Below, one piece after another: positions 53,203 to 61,364 of a stretch of 64,000 bases of DNA. Source of the DNA: Cytophagaceae bacterium (lineage in GTDB: Bacteria; Bacteroidota; Bacteroidia; Cytophagales; Spirosomataceae); contig JADKIR010000004.1 in NCBI GenBank assembly GCA_016722655.1, positions 1,860,001 to 1,924,000 of the forward strand. Reading direction: 5' to 3'. Made by a program: the position numbers and the translations under genes. Each line of letters starts with the position of its first letter. Position 1 is the stretch's first letter. Below the pieces are notes generated by a model. That model had not been told where the DNA came from. It made no database searches and worked only from the letters and a program-made list of their open reading frames with translations.

Positions 53203-54783
53203 ATGGATAAAACAGAAATAGTAATATTGAGTTTGGGGTTATTGATGGTAATTGCCATCATGGTTTTTCAGCTATGGAAAAGCCGGCCTGTGAAGCCCCG
53301 GAAATGGGTGCTCAATATCCTTTTTTTGTTATCGCTTGTGATTTTGGTTTTCCCAATAAAATGGAAAGCCGATCAAAATCAAAGAAAAATCTTAATTCAT
53401 GACAAGAGCTTGAGTCAGGATTTCCTGAATCATCTGAAAGACAGCTTAAAAGTGGATAATTTGCTTTCTATCAATTCTATACAAAAGAATAAGGTTTCAG
53501 ATTTATTAAAGAATTATGATGAAATCATATTAAGCGGGACCAATTTTGAACCTGCATTTTTGGCTGCCTTATCGGGAAAAAAAATACTTTATTTTCCTTT
53601 TTTTGAAGAAAAAACCATATCGGACTTACATTGGAAAGGAAATTTGAATCAATTCGAAAATCAGGAAATTACAGGCAAGATTTATTCTAAAAGTTCCGGA
53701 ATTTTAACTGTAAAATACGGAGATACAATTTTGGACTCGGTGAAAATTTCTAAAGAAAATCAAGGTTTCTCTCTTAATTTTCCAGCCTTTGGTATTGGTA
53801 GAAATAAAGTTGAATTATTTTTTGAAGGAAAACCTGTGGCGGAGGTTAATTTTTTCACAAAAAAACTTCCTGAACTCTCCTTAAAAATGCTTGCAGAAAA
53901 TCCGGATTTTGAGATGAAGACTCTGGCCGATTGGCTGGGAAAACAAGGCCACAAAGTGGAGCTGGTTTCTAAAGTGTCAAAAAGTGATTTCAGTGTTTTG
54001 GAAATCAATAAAAAATCCTCACAAAAAGCTGATATTATGATAGTTTCTCCTGAAAACCTTCAAAATAGAGAATTGAAAAGTACCGGAGTTTTAGTAATGA
54101 ATCTCGAAAATCCGACGGTTGAAATCAATAAAATTAATAACGTTTTTGCAGAAAAGTTCAGAATCAAAAGGGTCAGTAATGAGTCTGAAATCTCGTTAAA
54201 AAACGGTGCTTTTCACCACCCTTTCGTTTTTGAAAAATCAAATTTTTACCTACAGGAAAAAGAAGGAATTTTGGCGGTAAGTCCCGAAAAACTGGCGGTG
54301 TCATTATATTCTGAAACTTACCCGTTGATGCTTTCCGGCGATTCCCTGGAATATGGGAAAATATGGGCATCTGCAATCAATGTCATCATTCCTGACCAAA
54401 AGAATAATCTAATCATTGAGGCTCCCGTTTTACAAAAGCAGTTCCAGGTAATAGTAATTAATAAGCCTGAAAAATTGATTAAAACCAATATTCTAGCGGG
54501 AGATTCAATTAGTTTACAGGCAAATGGACAAAGTGATTTTTCGGGGAAAATGTTATTGAAAAAACCGGGGTGGCAGACTTTAAATGACAGCATAGAAATA
54601 TTTGTTGAGAAGGCCGAATTGCCTTATCAAAAAGCAAATATTATTTCTAAAATACTGAAATATAATAATTTAAATTCCTTTAACAACGTTGAGGCTGAAG
54701 GCTATGAGGAGATAAGTGAAGTTTGGAAGTGGATTTTGGTAATTCTTTTGTTTACATTATTATGGGTTGAGCCGAAATTTTGA
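53203..54783 (+). CDS. Membrane protein of the MoxR/BatA operon, unknown
   Basis: A 526-residue protein with two spans at the N-terminus (about 5-22 and 34-51: WVLNILFLLSLVILVFPI), a ~440-residue extracytoplasmic region rich in Ser, Asn, Lys and Phe, and one span at the very end (WKWILVILLFTLLWVEPKF). No family recognised. The architecture (two spans, large outside region, terminal span) mirrors the BatA-like protein two genes upstream, suggesting they assemble together. It starts 4 bp after the DUF4175 gene and is the last gene of the operon. Confidence 0.6.
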   Translation: MDKTEIVILSLGLLMVIAIMVFQLWKSRPVKPRKWVLNILFLLSLVILVFPIKWKADQNQRKILIHDKSLSQDFLNHLKDSLKVDNLLSINSIQKNKVSDLLKNYDEIILSGTNFEPAFLAALSGKKILYFPFFEEKTISDLHWKGNLNQFENQEITGKIYSKSSGILTVKYGDTILDSVKISKENQGFSLNFPAFGIGRNKVELFFEGKPVAEVNFFTKKLPELSLKMLAENPDFEMKTLADWLGKQGHKVELVSKVSKSDFSVLEINKKSSQKADIMIVSPENLQNRELKSTGVLVMNLENPTVEINKINNVFAEKFRIKRVSNESEISLKNGAFHHPFVFEKSNFYLQEKEGILAVSPEKLAVSLYSETYPLMLSGDSLEYGKIWASAINVIIPDQKNNLIIEAPVLQKQFQVIVINKPEKLIKTNILAGDSISLQANGQSDFSGKMLLKKPGWQTLNDSIEIFVEKAELPYQKANIISKILKYNNLNSFNNVEAEGYEEISEVWKWILVILLFTLLWVEPKF

Positions 54784-54837
54784 AATCATTGTTTTAGATG
54801 TATTAATTCCTTTTATTTGAAAAGTAAAACCTTCATC

Positions 54838-55911
54838 ATGCTAAAAAAAGCTATTTTCGTTTTTCTTACTTTCACCTATTTCACAGGGATGGCCCAAACC
54901 GACAGCCTTTTTAATATCAAAATTGCAGAAAAACTGGCCGAAATGCCTCTTCACTGTATCTCACAGGAATTTCCAAACAAAACCGGCCATAGCTCCGATG
55001 GACCCGATGACCACAAATTGTTGCCCTCAGAGTTTCACCCAAGTTTTTATGGTTGTCTGGATTGGCATTCGAGTGTTCATGGGCATTGGATGTTGGTAAA
55101 ATTGCTCAAGCTTTATCCCGAAATTTCTCAAAGAAAAGAGATTATAAAAGTTTTAGACCATAGTTTTCAGCCGGAAAAAATCAAAACTGAGTCAGAATAC
55201 TTTACAAAATATAAGACAACAAAGACGTTTGAGCGAACTTATGGCTGGGCATGGTTGCTTAAACTCGACCAGGAACTTCTGACCTGGAATGATCCAATGG
55301 CCAAAAAATGGCACCAAACCTTGCAGCCTCTTACCAAAGAAATTGTGAGAATTTGGGATGATTTTTTACCCAAACAGACTTACCCCAATCGCACAGGGGT
55401 ACACCCCAATACGGCTTTTGGGCTGTGTTTTGCTCTCGATTGGGCCAGAGCCACAAAAAACACTGACTTTGAAATCTCTGTGATAGATAAAGCCAACCGA
55501 TTTTATTTTGAGCAAAAAGCTGCCCCTGCATATTTGGAGCCTGATGGTTCAGATTTCCTTTCTCCCAATCTCGAAATTGCAGACCTTATGAGGAGAATTT
55601 TGGGGCCGAAAGAATTTGAAGTTTGGTTTAAGGCCTTTTTGGAACCCAAATCTATACAAAATGTGCTGAATCAGCCAGTAGTGAGCGACCGTACCGACTT
55701 TCAGATTGTACATCTTGATGGATTGAGCCTTAGCCGTGCCTGGTGTTTTAAAGGAATAGGTGCCAGTCTTCCAAAGACCAACCCTTTGAAGGCTAAGTTT
55801 GAGAAGGCCTCTTTTGATTTTCTAAAAAATACGCTACCTAATGTAACCAGCGGGAATTATGGAGGAGACCACTGGCTGGCTTCTTTTGCAGTATATGCGA
55901 TTTTTGATTAA
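54838..55911 (+). CDS. DUF2891 protein, secreted
   Basis: A 357-residue protein from ATG 54838, which gives a clean signal peptide (MLKKAIFVFLTFTYFTGMA, cut near QTD); an upstream in-frame TTG would only add KSKTFI. The DUF2891 features are MPLHCISQEFPNKTGHSSDGPDDHKLLPSEFHPSFYGCLDWHSSVHGHW, FERTYGWAWLLKLDQELL, HPNTAFGLCFALDWA and YLEPDGSDFLSPNLEIADLMRR. The many His, Asp and Trp look like an (alpha/alpha) toroid hydrolase. Function unknown. Adjacent to the MoxR operon but with a 54-bp gap; could be co-transcribed. Confidence 0.85.
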   Translation: MLKKAIFVFLTFTYFTGMAQTDSLFNIKIAEKLAEMPLHCISQEFPNKTGHSSDGPDDHKLLPSEFHPSFYGCLDWHSSVHGHWMLVKLLKLYPEISQRKEIIKVLDHSFQPEKIKTESEYFTKYKTTKTFERTYGWAWLLKLDQELLTWNDPMAKKWHQTLQPLTKEIVRIWDDFLPKQTYPNRTGVHPNTAFGLCFALDWARATKNTDFEISVIDKANRFYFEQKAAPAYLEPDGSDFLSPNLEIADLMRRILGPKEFEVWFKAFLEPKSIQNVLNQPVVSDRTDFQIVHLDGLSLSRAWCFKGIGASLPKTNPLKAKFEKASFDFLKNTLPNVTSGNYGGDHWLASFAVYAIFD

Positions 55912-55992
55912 TCCAAAAATTCCATCACATAATTCCTTGCAGTTTTGATGGCAGCGGTGATATCTTCGTTTAAGTTTTTATGGTTGTTAAGT

Positions 55993-56976
55993 TCATTCCA
56001 CCAGTTTTTTGAAACTACTGTAAGCCTTACCACTTTCGAGAGATTCTTGGGCTAGAGCTAATCCATTGTCAATATTCACACCTTTTCCTATTGATAAAGC
56101 CACTGCGGCATTGGCCAACACGGCCTGAGTTTGAGCTTTAGTCCCCTTGTTTTGCAAAATATCGAGCATAATTTTGGCTGAATCTTCCAACCCGGCTCCA
56201 CCATGAAGCTGTTCCTGTAAAACCGGTTCAAAGCCCAGATCAATTGCCTCAAAAGTTTTTGCATCTTCCCCCATAGCCAGCAAAAAGGGCGAAGTAAGAG
56301 AGATTTCATCATAAATATCTAAGGAATGTACCACACCAAAACTAGCACCTGATTTTAGAAACAGATTTTTATATAAATCAAAAGTAGTCATATCTGATAC
56401 CCCGGTAAACTGCTTTTTGACCATCGCAGGGTTAAGTATAGGCCCGAGAATATTAAAGAATGTCCTGATCCCCAATTCTTTTCTGATTGGAGCTACATAT
56501 TTCATAGCCGGGTGAAAAAGCGGTGCATGCAGGTAGCAAATTCCTGCCGTTTCCATTTTTTTTCTCAGAAAATCGGCATCATTTGTAAACTTTACTCCCA
56601 AATATTCCAAAACCGTACTACTCCCCACGGCCGAACTTACCCCATGATTTCCATGCTTGGCCACTGCTTGTCCGGCACCGGCTACTACAAAAGCTGAAGT
56701 GGTTGAAATATTGAAAGTATCTTTACCGTCACCACCTGTACCACACACATCCATAGCCTCAAAGTCTTCAAGATCAATAGCTTTAGCCAACTTGAGCATT
56801 CCTTCTCTGAAGCCCATTAGTTCATCGACGGTGATACCTCTTTGTTGGATTCCCATCAAAAAAGCGGCTATTTGTGAAGGGTTAACTTCTCCGTTTCCAA
56901 TATTTATGATTATCGCTTCTGCCTCTGTGGAGTCAAATTTTTCACCGGCAATAAGTCTGTTAAGTATTTTGTTCAT
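55993..56976 (-). CDS. trpD: Anthranilate phosphoribosyltransferase
   Basis: A 327-residue enzyme that joins anthranilate and PRPP in tryptophan synthesis. The start is ATG 56976 (MNKILNRLIAGEKFDSTEAEAII); the open frame runs 48 codons further upstream but that part is not conserved-looking. The PRPP-binding glycine loop GTGGDGKDT is at residues 79-87, followed by NISTTSAFVVAGAGQAVAKHGNHGVSS. The DE-type metal motif is DIYDEISLTSPF. Other trp genes are not in the window. It converges with the DUF2891 gene. Confidence 0.94.
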   Translation of the reverse strand: MNKILNRLIAGEKFDSTEAEAIIINIGNGEVNPSQIAAFLMGIQQRGITVDELMGFREGMLKLAKAIDLEDFEAMDVCGTGGDGKDTFNISTTSAFVVAGAGQAVAKHGNHGVSSAVGSSTVLEYLGVKFTNDADFLRKKMETAGICYLHAPLFHPAMKYVAPIRKELGIRTFFNILGPILNPAMVKKQFTGVSDMTTFDLYKNLFLKSGASFGVVHSLDIYDEISLTSPFLLAMGEDAKTFEAIDLGFEPVLQEQLHGGAGLEDSAKIMLDILQNKGTKAQTQAVLANAAVALSIGKGVNIDNGLALAQESLESGKAYSSFKKLVE

Positions 56977-57219
56977 TTTCAAGATTTCGATTTTTGTAAA
57001 CCGAATACGCCTTTTATTATTAATTTCCCAAAAATAATGTATTAGTACAATTTCATGAACAAAACTTGGTAGTAATATTGTGGTTATTTTATGTTTAAAC
57101 GAAAAAAAGAGTGCCTCCACGACACCCTTCCTTCTAGTTTATTTTGACAAATTTAGCGAAACTACATCTTTAAGTGTAAAACCTCTCAGACCGTGTAAAT
57201 TGTCTTTTTTGTGATTTCA

Positions 57220-57240
57220 TTGAATAGAAATTCAATTTCT
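57220..57240. promoter_or_regulatory. Overlapping palindromes upstream of recJ
   Basis: TTGAAT-AGAA-ATTCAA (57220-57235) and AGAAATT-C-AATTTCT (57226-57240) overlap and end 14 bp before the recJ -7 element. A candidate operator or -33-region structure; no protein can be assigned. Confidence 0.35.
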
Positions 57241-57254
57241 GTGCCATAATTTTC

Positions 57255-57262
57255 TAAATTTG
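57255..57262 (+). promoter_or_regulatory. Predicted -7 element for recJ, very close to the start codon
   Basis: TAAATTTG, exact TAnnTTTG, only 7 bp before the ATG at 57270. If used, transcription would begin at or just before the A of the start codon, giving a leaderless or nearly leaderless mRNA. Confidence 0.55.
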
Positions 57263-57269
57263 AAATCTT

Positions 57270-58997
57270 ATGGAAAAAATCTGGCAATATAAACCCACCC
57301 CCACCTCCGAAACAGAAACCACGCAGGTGCTAAATCTTCAGAAAGACCTGGGAATTTCTGAGTCTATGGCTGTTATGCTTTGGCAGAGAGGTATTTCTGA
57401 TTTTAATGAAGCAAAACATTTTTTTCGGCCCGATATCGCAGACCTGCATGATCCTTTTTTAATGAAAGACATGGAATTGGCTGTAAATCGACTCATTAAG
57501 GCTACTGAAAACAATGAAAAAATCATGATTTTCGGTGACTACGATGTGGATGGCACCACGGCAGTTGCTCTTTTTTATGGTTTTCTTTCAAAATACTATC
57601 CCAATCTGGAAACTTACAATCCCGACCGCTACCTGGAAGGTTACGGTGTTTCGATTCAGGGAATTGATAAGGCTGCGGAATTGGGCTGTACCTTGATGAT
57701 TAGTCTCGACTGTGGCATCAAATCTATTGACAAAGTAAAATATGCCACAGAAAAACATGGGATTGACTTCATCGTCTGTGACCATCACGAGCCTGGCGAT
57801 GAGCTTCCTGAGGCTGTAGCCGTACTAGACCCCAAACGTACCGATTGTCATTACCCGTTTAAAGAGCTTACCGGAAATGGGGTAGGTTTTAAACTACTGA
57901 CTGCTTTTTGCATAAAAAAAGATATACCTCTTTCGGAAATATTTGACTTCCTCGATTTGGCGATGGTCAGTATTGCATCTGATATAGTACCTATCGTGGG
58001 CGAAAACCGGATTTTAGCATATTTCGGCTTAAAAAAAATAAATGAAAATCCACGAACAGGCCTGAAAGCACTAAAAGCAGTGGCAGGATTCACAGGTGAG
58101 ATGACCATAGAAAATGTGGTTTTTGTGTTGGGGCCAAGAATCAATGCTGCCGGTCGAATAAAACATGCCAAAGCTGCGGTAAGTCTTTTGCTTTCTGAAG
58201 ATTATGAAGAAGCTCTGGCTTTCGCTTACGAAATTCAGGCTCACAATACCGAACGGAAAACTTTGGATAGTCGTATCACTGAAGAGGCTCTTGAAATGAT
58301 CAGACAGGATCCCTGGCTAATGTATGAGGCCAAAAGTACTGTGCTTTTTAACCAAAACTGGCACAAAGGAGTCATAGGAATTGTGGCTTCACGCTGTATT
58401 GAAAATTTTCATCGTCCAACCATAATTTTTACCCAATCAAAAGAAAATTATGCTGCGGGTTCGGCTCGCTCCGTTCCCGGATTTGATCTTTATGGTGCTC
58501 TTGAGAAGTGTTCACATCTGTTGGAACAATTCGGTGGCCACATGCATGCGGCTGGCATGACCATCCCGATCGGGAATCTTGACGCATTCAGAAAGTATTT
58601 TGACCAAATTGTAAATGAGTTTATTACAGAAGAGCAATTAATACCCAAAATCACGATTGATGTGAAAATCCCACTTTCTGAAATCAGCCCTAAATTCAAC
58701 CGGATCATGAAGCAGATGGCTCCTTTCGGCCCTCAAAATATGCAACCGGTTTTCGTTTCCGAAAACCTTCAGCTGGCGTCTGACCCAAGAATAATGAAGG
58801 AAAAACACTTAAGGCTTGAAATATTGGACGCTGAATCGGGTTCGGTGATGACCGCCGTTGGATTTAACATGGTAGCTGATTATTATAAAAAATTGCTTAG
58901 TGGACAATCTTTCAGTATGGCCTATTCTCTCGAAGAAAATACTTTTAGAGATAAAACGACTTTGCAGTTATTTGCGAGGGATTTTAAGTTTCAGTAA
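57270..58997 (+). CDS. recJ: Single-stranded-DNA-specific 5'-3' exonuclease RecJ
   Basis: A 575-residue DHH-family nuclease for recombination and repair of single-stranded ends. Phosphoesterase motifs are seen in order: IMIFGDYDVDGTTAVAL (about 86-102), MISLDCG, VCDHHEPGDELPEA (DHH, about 170), and LAMVSIASDIVPIVGENR. The DHHA1 part has GPRINAAGRIKHA and SARSVPGFDLYGALEKCSHLLEQFGGHMHAAGMTI. The C-terminal OB domain begins near 460. Length is typical. Own -7 element, with no other gene in the unit. Confidence 0.95.
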   Translation: MEKIWQYKPTPTSETETTQVLNLQKDLGISESMAVMLWQRGISDFNEAKHFFRPDIADLHDPFLMKDMELAVNRLIKATENNEKIMIFGDYDVDGTTAVALFYGFLSKYYPNLETYNPDRYLEGYGVSIQGIDKAAELGCTLMISLDCGIKSIDKVKYATEKHGIDFIVCDHHEPGDELPEAVAVLDPKRTDCHYPFKELTGNGVGFKLLTAFCIKKDIPLSEIFDFLDLAMVSIASDIVPIVGENRILAYFGLKKINENPRTGLKALKAVAGFTGEMTIENVVFVLGPRINAAGRIKHAKAAVSLLLSEDYEEALAFAYEIQAHNTERKTLDSRITEEALEMIRQDPWLMYEAKSTVLFNQNWHKGVIGIVASRCIENFHRPTIIFTQSKENYAAGSARSVPGFDLYGALEKCSHLLEQFGGHMHAAGMTIPIGNLDAFRKYFDQIVNEFITEEQLIPKITIDVKIPLSEISPKFNRIMKQMAPFGPQNMQPVFVSENLQLASDPRIMKEKHLRLEILDAESGSVMTAVGFNMVADYYKKLLSGQSFSMAYSLEENTFRDKTTLQLFARDFKFQ

Positions 58998-59030
58998 GTT
59001 TTTTTAACAATATTTTTATTCTTTTATTGG

Positions 59031-59038
59031 TATTTTTG
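59031..59038 (+). promoter_or_regulatory. Predicted -7 element for lptB
   Basis: TATTTTTG, exact TAnnTTTG, 20 bp before the lptB ATG and 34 bp after the recJ stop. Confidence 0.55.
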
Positions 59039-59058
59039 CAAACCAAAAACACTTAAGC

Positions 59059-59796
59059 ATGATTCTTCGCACCGAAAACCTGGTAAAAAAATATGGACAA
59101 AGGCTGGTCAACAACCAGGTGAGCTATCAGGTAGCTCAGGGCGAAATCGTGGGTTTGCTTGGACCCAACGGTGCCGGTAAAACCACCTCTTTTTATATGG
59201 CAGTGGGACTTGTAAAACCCAATGAAGGTAAAATTTGGCTCGATGATACCGACATCACGAGTCTGCCCATGTACAAAAGGGCTAAGTTGGGCGTGGGTTA
59301 TCTTGCACAAGAGGCCTCAGTTTTTCGGGACCTTACTGTAGAAGAAAATATTTTGGGAGTCATGGAGCTTGCCAAACCCGAAATGACCCAGCAAGAGCGG
59401 AAAGAAAAAACCGAAATGCTATTGGAGGAATTCAGTCTCACGCACGTAAGAAAGAACAAAGGAATTGTGTGTTCCGGTGGGGAGCGTCGCCGTACCGAAA
59501 TCGCCCGAGCTCTCGCTGTGGACCCCAAATTTATTCTACTCGATGAGCCTTTTGCCGGAGTTGACCCCATCGCAGTAGAAGAAATTCAGAGTATTGTTGC
59601 CAGGCTCAAGCACCGCAACATCGGCATATTGATAACTGACCACAACGTTAACGAAACCCTCTCCATCACCGACCGTGCTTATCTGCTTTTTGAAGGCAAA
59701 ATCTTACGCCAGGGTACTGCCGAGGAGCTCGCTGCCGATGAATTGGTCCGCAGGGTATATCTAGGAATGAATTTCGAATTGAAGAGGAAAGTTTGA
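59059..59796 (+). CDS. lptB: LPS export ABC transporter ATP-binding protein
   Basis: A 245-residue ABC ATPase. Walker A GPNGAGKTT at residues 35-43, signature CSGGERRRTEIARAL near 138, Walker B FILLDEPFAGVDP near 158-170, H-loop in ITDHNVNETL. The segment LGVGYLAQEASVFRDLTVEENI and the GERRRTEIARAL signature are typical of LptB rather than other importers. With LptFG it powers lipopolysaccharide extraction from the inner membrane. The partner genes are not adjacent, which is usual in Bacteroidota. Confidence 0.95.
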   Translation: MILRTENLVKKYGQRLVNNQVSYQVAQGEIVGLLGPNGAGKTTSFYMAVGLVKPNEGKIWLDDTDITSLPMYKRAKLGVGYLAQEASVFRDLTVEENILGVMELAKPEMTQQERKEKTEMLLEEFSLTHVRKNKGIVCSGGERRRTEIARALAVDPKFILLDEPFAGVDPIAVEEIQSIVARLKHRNIGILITDHNVNETLSITDRAYLLFEGKILRQGTAEELAADELVRRVYLGMNFELKRKV

Positions 59797-59880
59797 TTTT
59801 ATATATACTTGTATGGCTGAGATTAGATAATTAATCCTAAATTCACACGTTATTTTGAAAAATTTCCCGGTCGAAAAATT

Positions 59881-61359
59881 ATGCTCACACCATACAGTCA
59901 GAAGCTTAACCTATCTGATGCCCGACATTTGCTGGGCAGGGTGACTTTCGCATCTTCCTGGAAAACAATCAAATCTTTTGAGAATCTCACGGCAGCCCAG
60001 GCGGTAAAGTTGCTTTTTGACAATGCTCTCAAAAATCCTGCTCCCTCAGCCCCAGCCTGGAAAGACGATGCATTTAAGATGTTTTGGACACTCCCAAAAG
60101 ATGATATTCAAAAGGCTCTCGATGAAATTTATGGCAAAGTTTATGGTCAAAATTATGAACTGAAACGCTGGTGGATGGAGGCCATGAAAAACGATACGGC
60201 TTCTATCAGAGAGAAACTTACACTTTTCTGGCATGGGCATTTTACCACCAAATTTGTTGTTGACGAACCGATGCCTGCCCAGTTGATGTACAGGCAGAAT
60301 AAACTCTTCAGAGATTCACATCAGGGAAATTTTAAGAAGCTGGTCGAAAATATTATTCTTGACCCGGCCATGCTTATTTTTCTGAATGGGAATGGAAGTG
60401 TAAAAAAAGCTCCCAATGAGAATTTTTCGCGGGAGCTTCTCGAATTATATACCTGTGGAATTGGAAATTATACCGAAACAGATGTAAAAGAAGGTGCCAG
60501 AGTGCTTTCGGGCTGGTACGTGAGTATTTACTCTGATGAGGGTACTCCACCGGGGGTATATGTACCGTTTTTTGTGCCCGAAAATCACGATACCAACAGC
60601 AAAACTTACCTTGGCAGAAATATTCCCGTAACCACACAGAACACCCAGGAGGCGGTATTGAAAAATGAAATTAAATATCTTGTTGATATCATACATACTG
60701 AGAGAAAAGAGGCCGTTGCCAGATTTATTTGTGAAAAATTATACCGGTTTTTTGTGTATTCTTCTTCTGGAAACCCACCTAGCGATGTAATCAGTGATAT
60801 GATGGCGATTTTCAGTAAAGACTGGGAAATTAAGCCGGTTCTGATGGCATTATTGCAGTCGGAACATTTTTTTGACACTAAAAATAAGAGTGTTCAGATT
60901 AAAACTCCGGCCGAAACAGTGGTGGGGATTACAGCCCATTTTGATGTAGATGGAGAATGGAAAGAATGGGTGATGGTGACCATGGGTCAGGAATTGCTCA
61001 ATCCGCCCAATGTGGCAGGCTGGCCTGGGTACAGGCAGTGGATGGACAGCCGTACTTTTCCGTTCGCGGTGCAACAGATGGGTTATTTTGTTTGGAATCA
61101 AAAACAGGATTATCTCATAAAATGGATTGAAGGTTTTGACGCAGGAAGTGATCCAAAAGTGTTGATAGAAAGGATTTTAAGGTTGTTTTTTTCAAAAGAA
61201 ACCAATACCGCTCAAGTTGAAAAGTACACCAAAATATTGCTCAGTGGTAGTCCAGATTATGAGTGGGCAAATATTTTAAAAAATGAAGAATTGGCAGCTT
61301 TCAGACTAAAAATTGCCTTAATTGAAATGATAAAATCACCGGCATTTCATTTGAATTGA
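59881..61359 (+). CDS. DUF1800 domain protein, second copy
   Basis: A 492-residue homologue of the DUF1800 protein at 21548-23140. Shared landmarks: DARHLLGRVTFASSWKTIKSFENLTAAQAV, KLTLFWHGHFTTKF, ILDPAMLIFLNGNGSVKKAPNENFSRELLELYTCGIG, TDVKEGARVLSGWYV and LNPPNVAGWPGYRQWMDSRTFP. No signal peptide is evident (MLTPYSQKLNLSD). It sits 5 bp upstream of a DUF1501-T9SS gene, repeating the organisation of the first copy. The two copies differ considerably in sequence, so the duplication is old or they were acquired separately. Confidence 0.9.
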   Translation: MLTPYSQKLNLSDARHLLGRVTFASSWKTIKSFENLTAAQAVKLLFDNALKNPAPSAPAWKDDAFKMFWTLPKDDIQKALDEIYGKVYGQNYELKRWWMEAMKNDTASIREKLTLFWHGHFTTKFVVDEPMPAQLMYRQNKLFRDSHQGNFKKLVENIILDPAMLIFLNGNGSVKKAPNENFSRELLELYTCGIGNYTETDVKEGARVLSGWYVSIYSDEGTPPGVYVPFFVPENHDTNSKTYLGRNIPVTTQNTQEAVLKNEIKYLVDIIHTERKEAVARFICEKLYRFFVYSSSGNPPSDVISDMMAIFSKDWEIKPVLMALLQSEHFFDTKNKSVQIKTPAETVVGITAHFDVDGEWKEWVMVTMGQELLNPPNVAGWPGYRQWMDSRTFPFAVQQMGYFVWNQKQDYLIKWIEGFDAGSDPKVLIERILRLFFSKETNTAQVEKYTKILLSGSPDYEWANILKNEELAAFRLKIALIEMIKSPAFHLN

Positions 61360-61364
61360 AGATT

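Noticed and set aside
56977..57120. 48-codon N-terminal extension of trpD
   Set aside because: The extension is Phe/Ile/His-rich with no TrpD resemblance; the family N-terminus begins exactly at the ATG at 56976.
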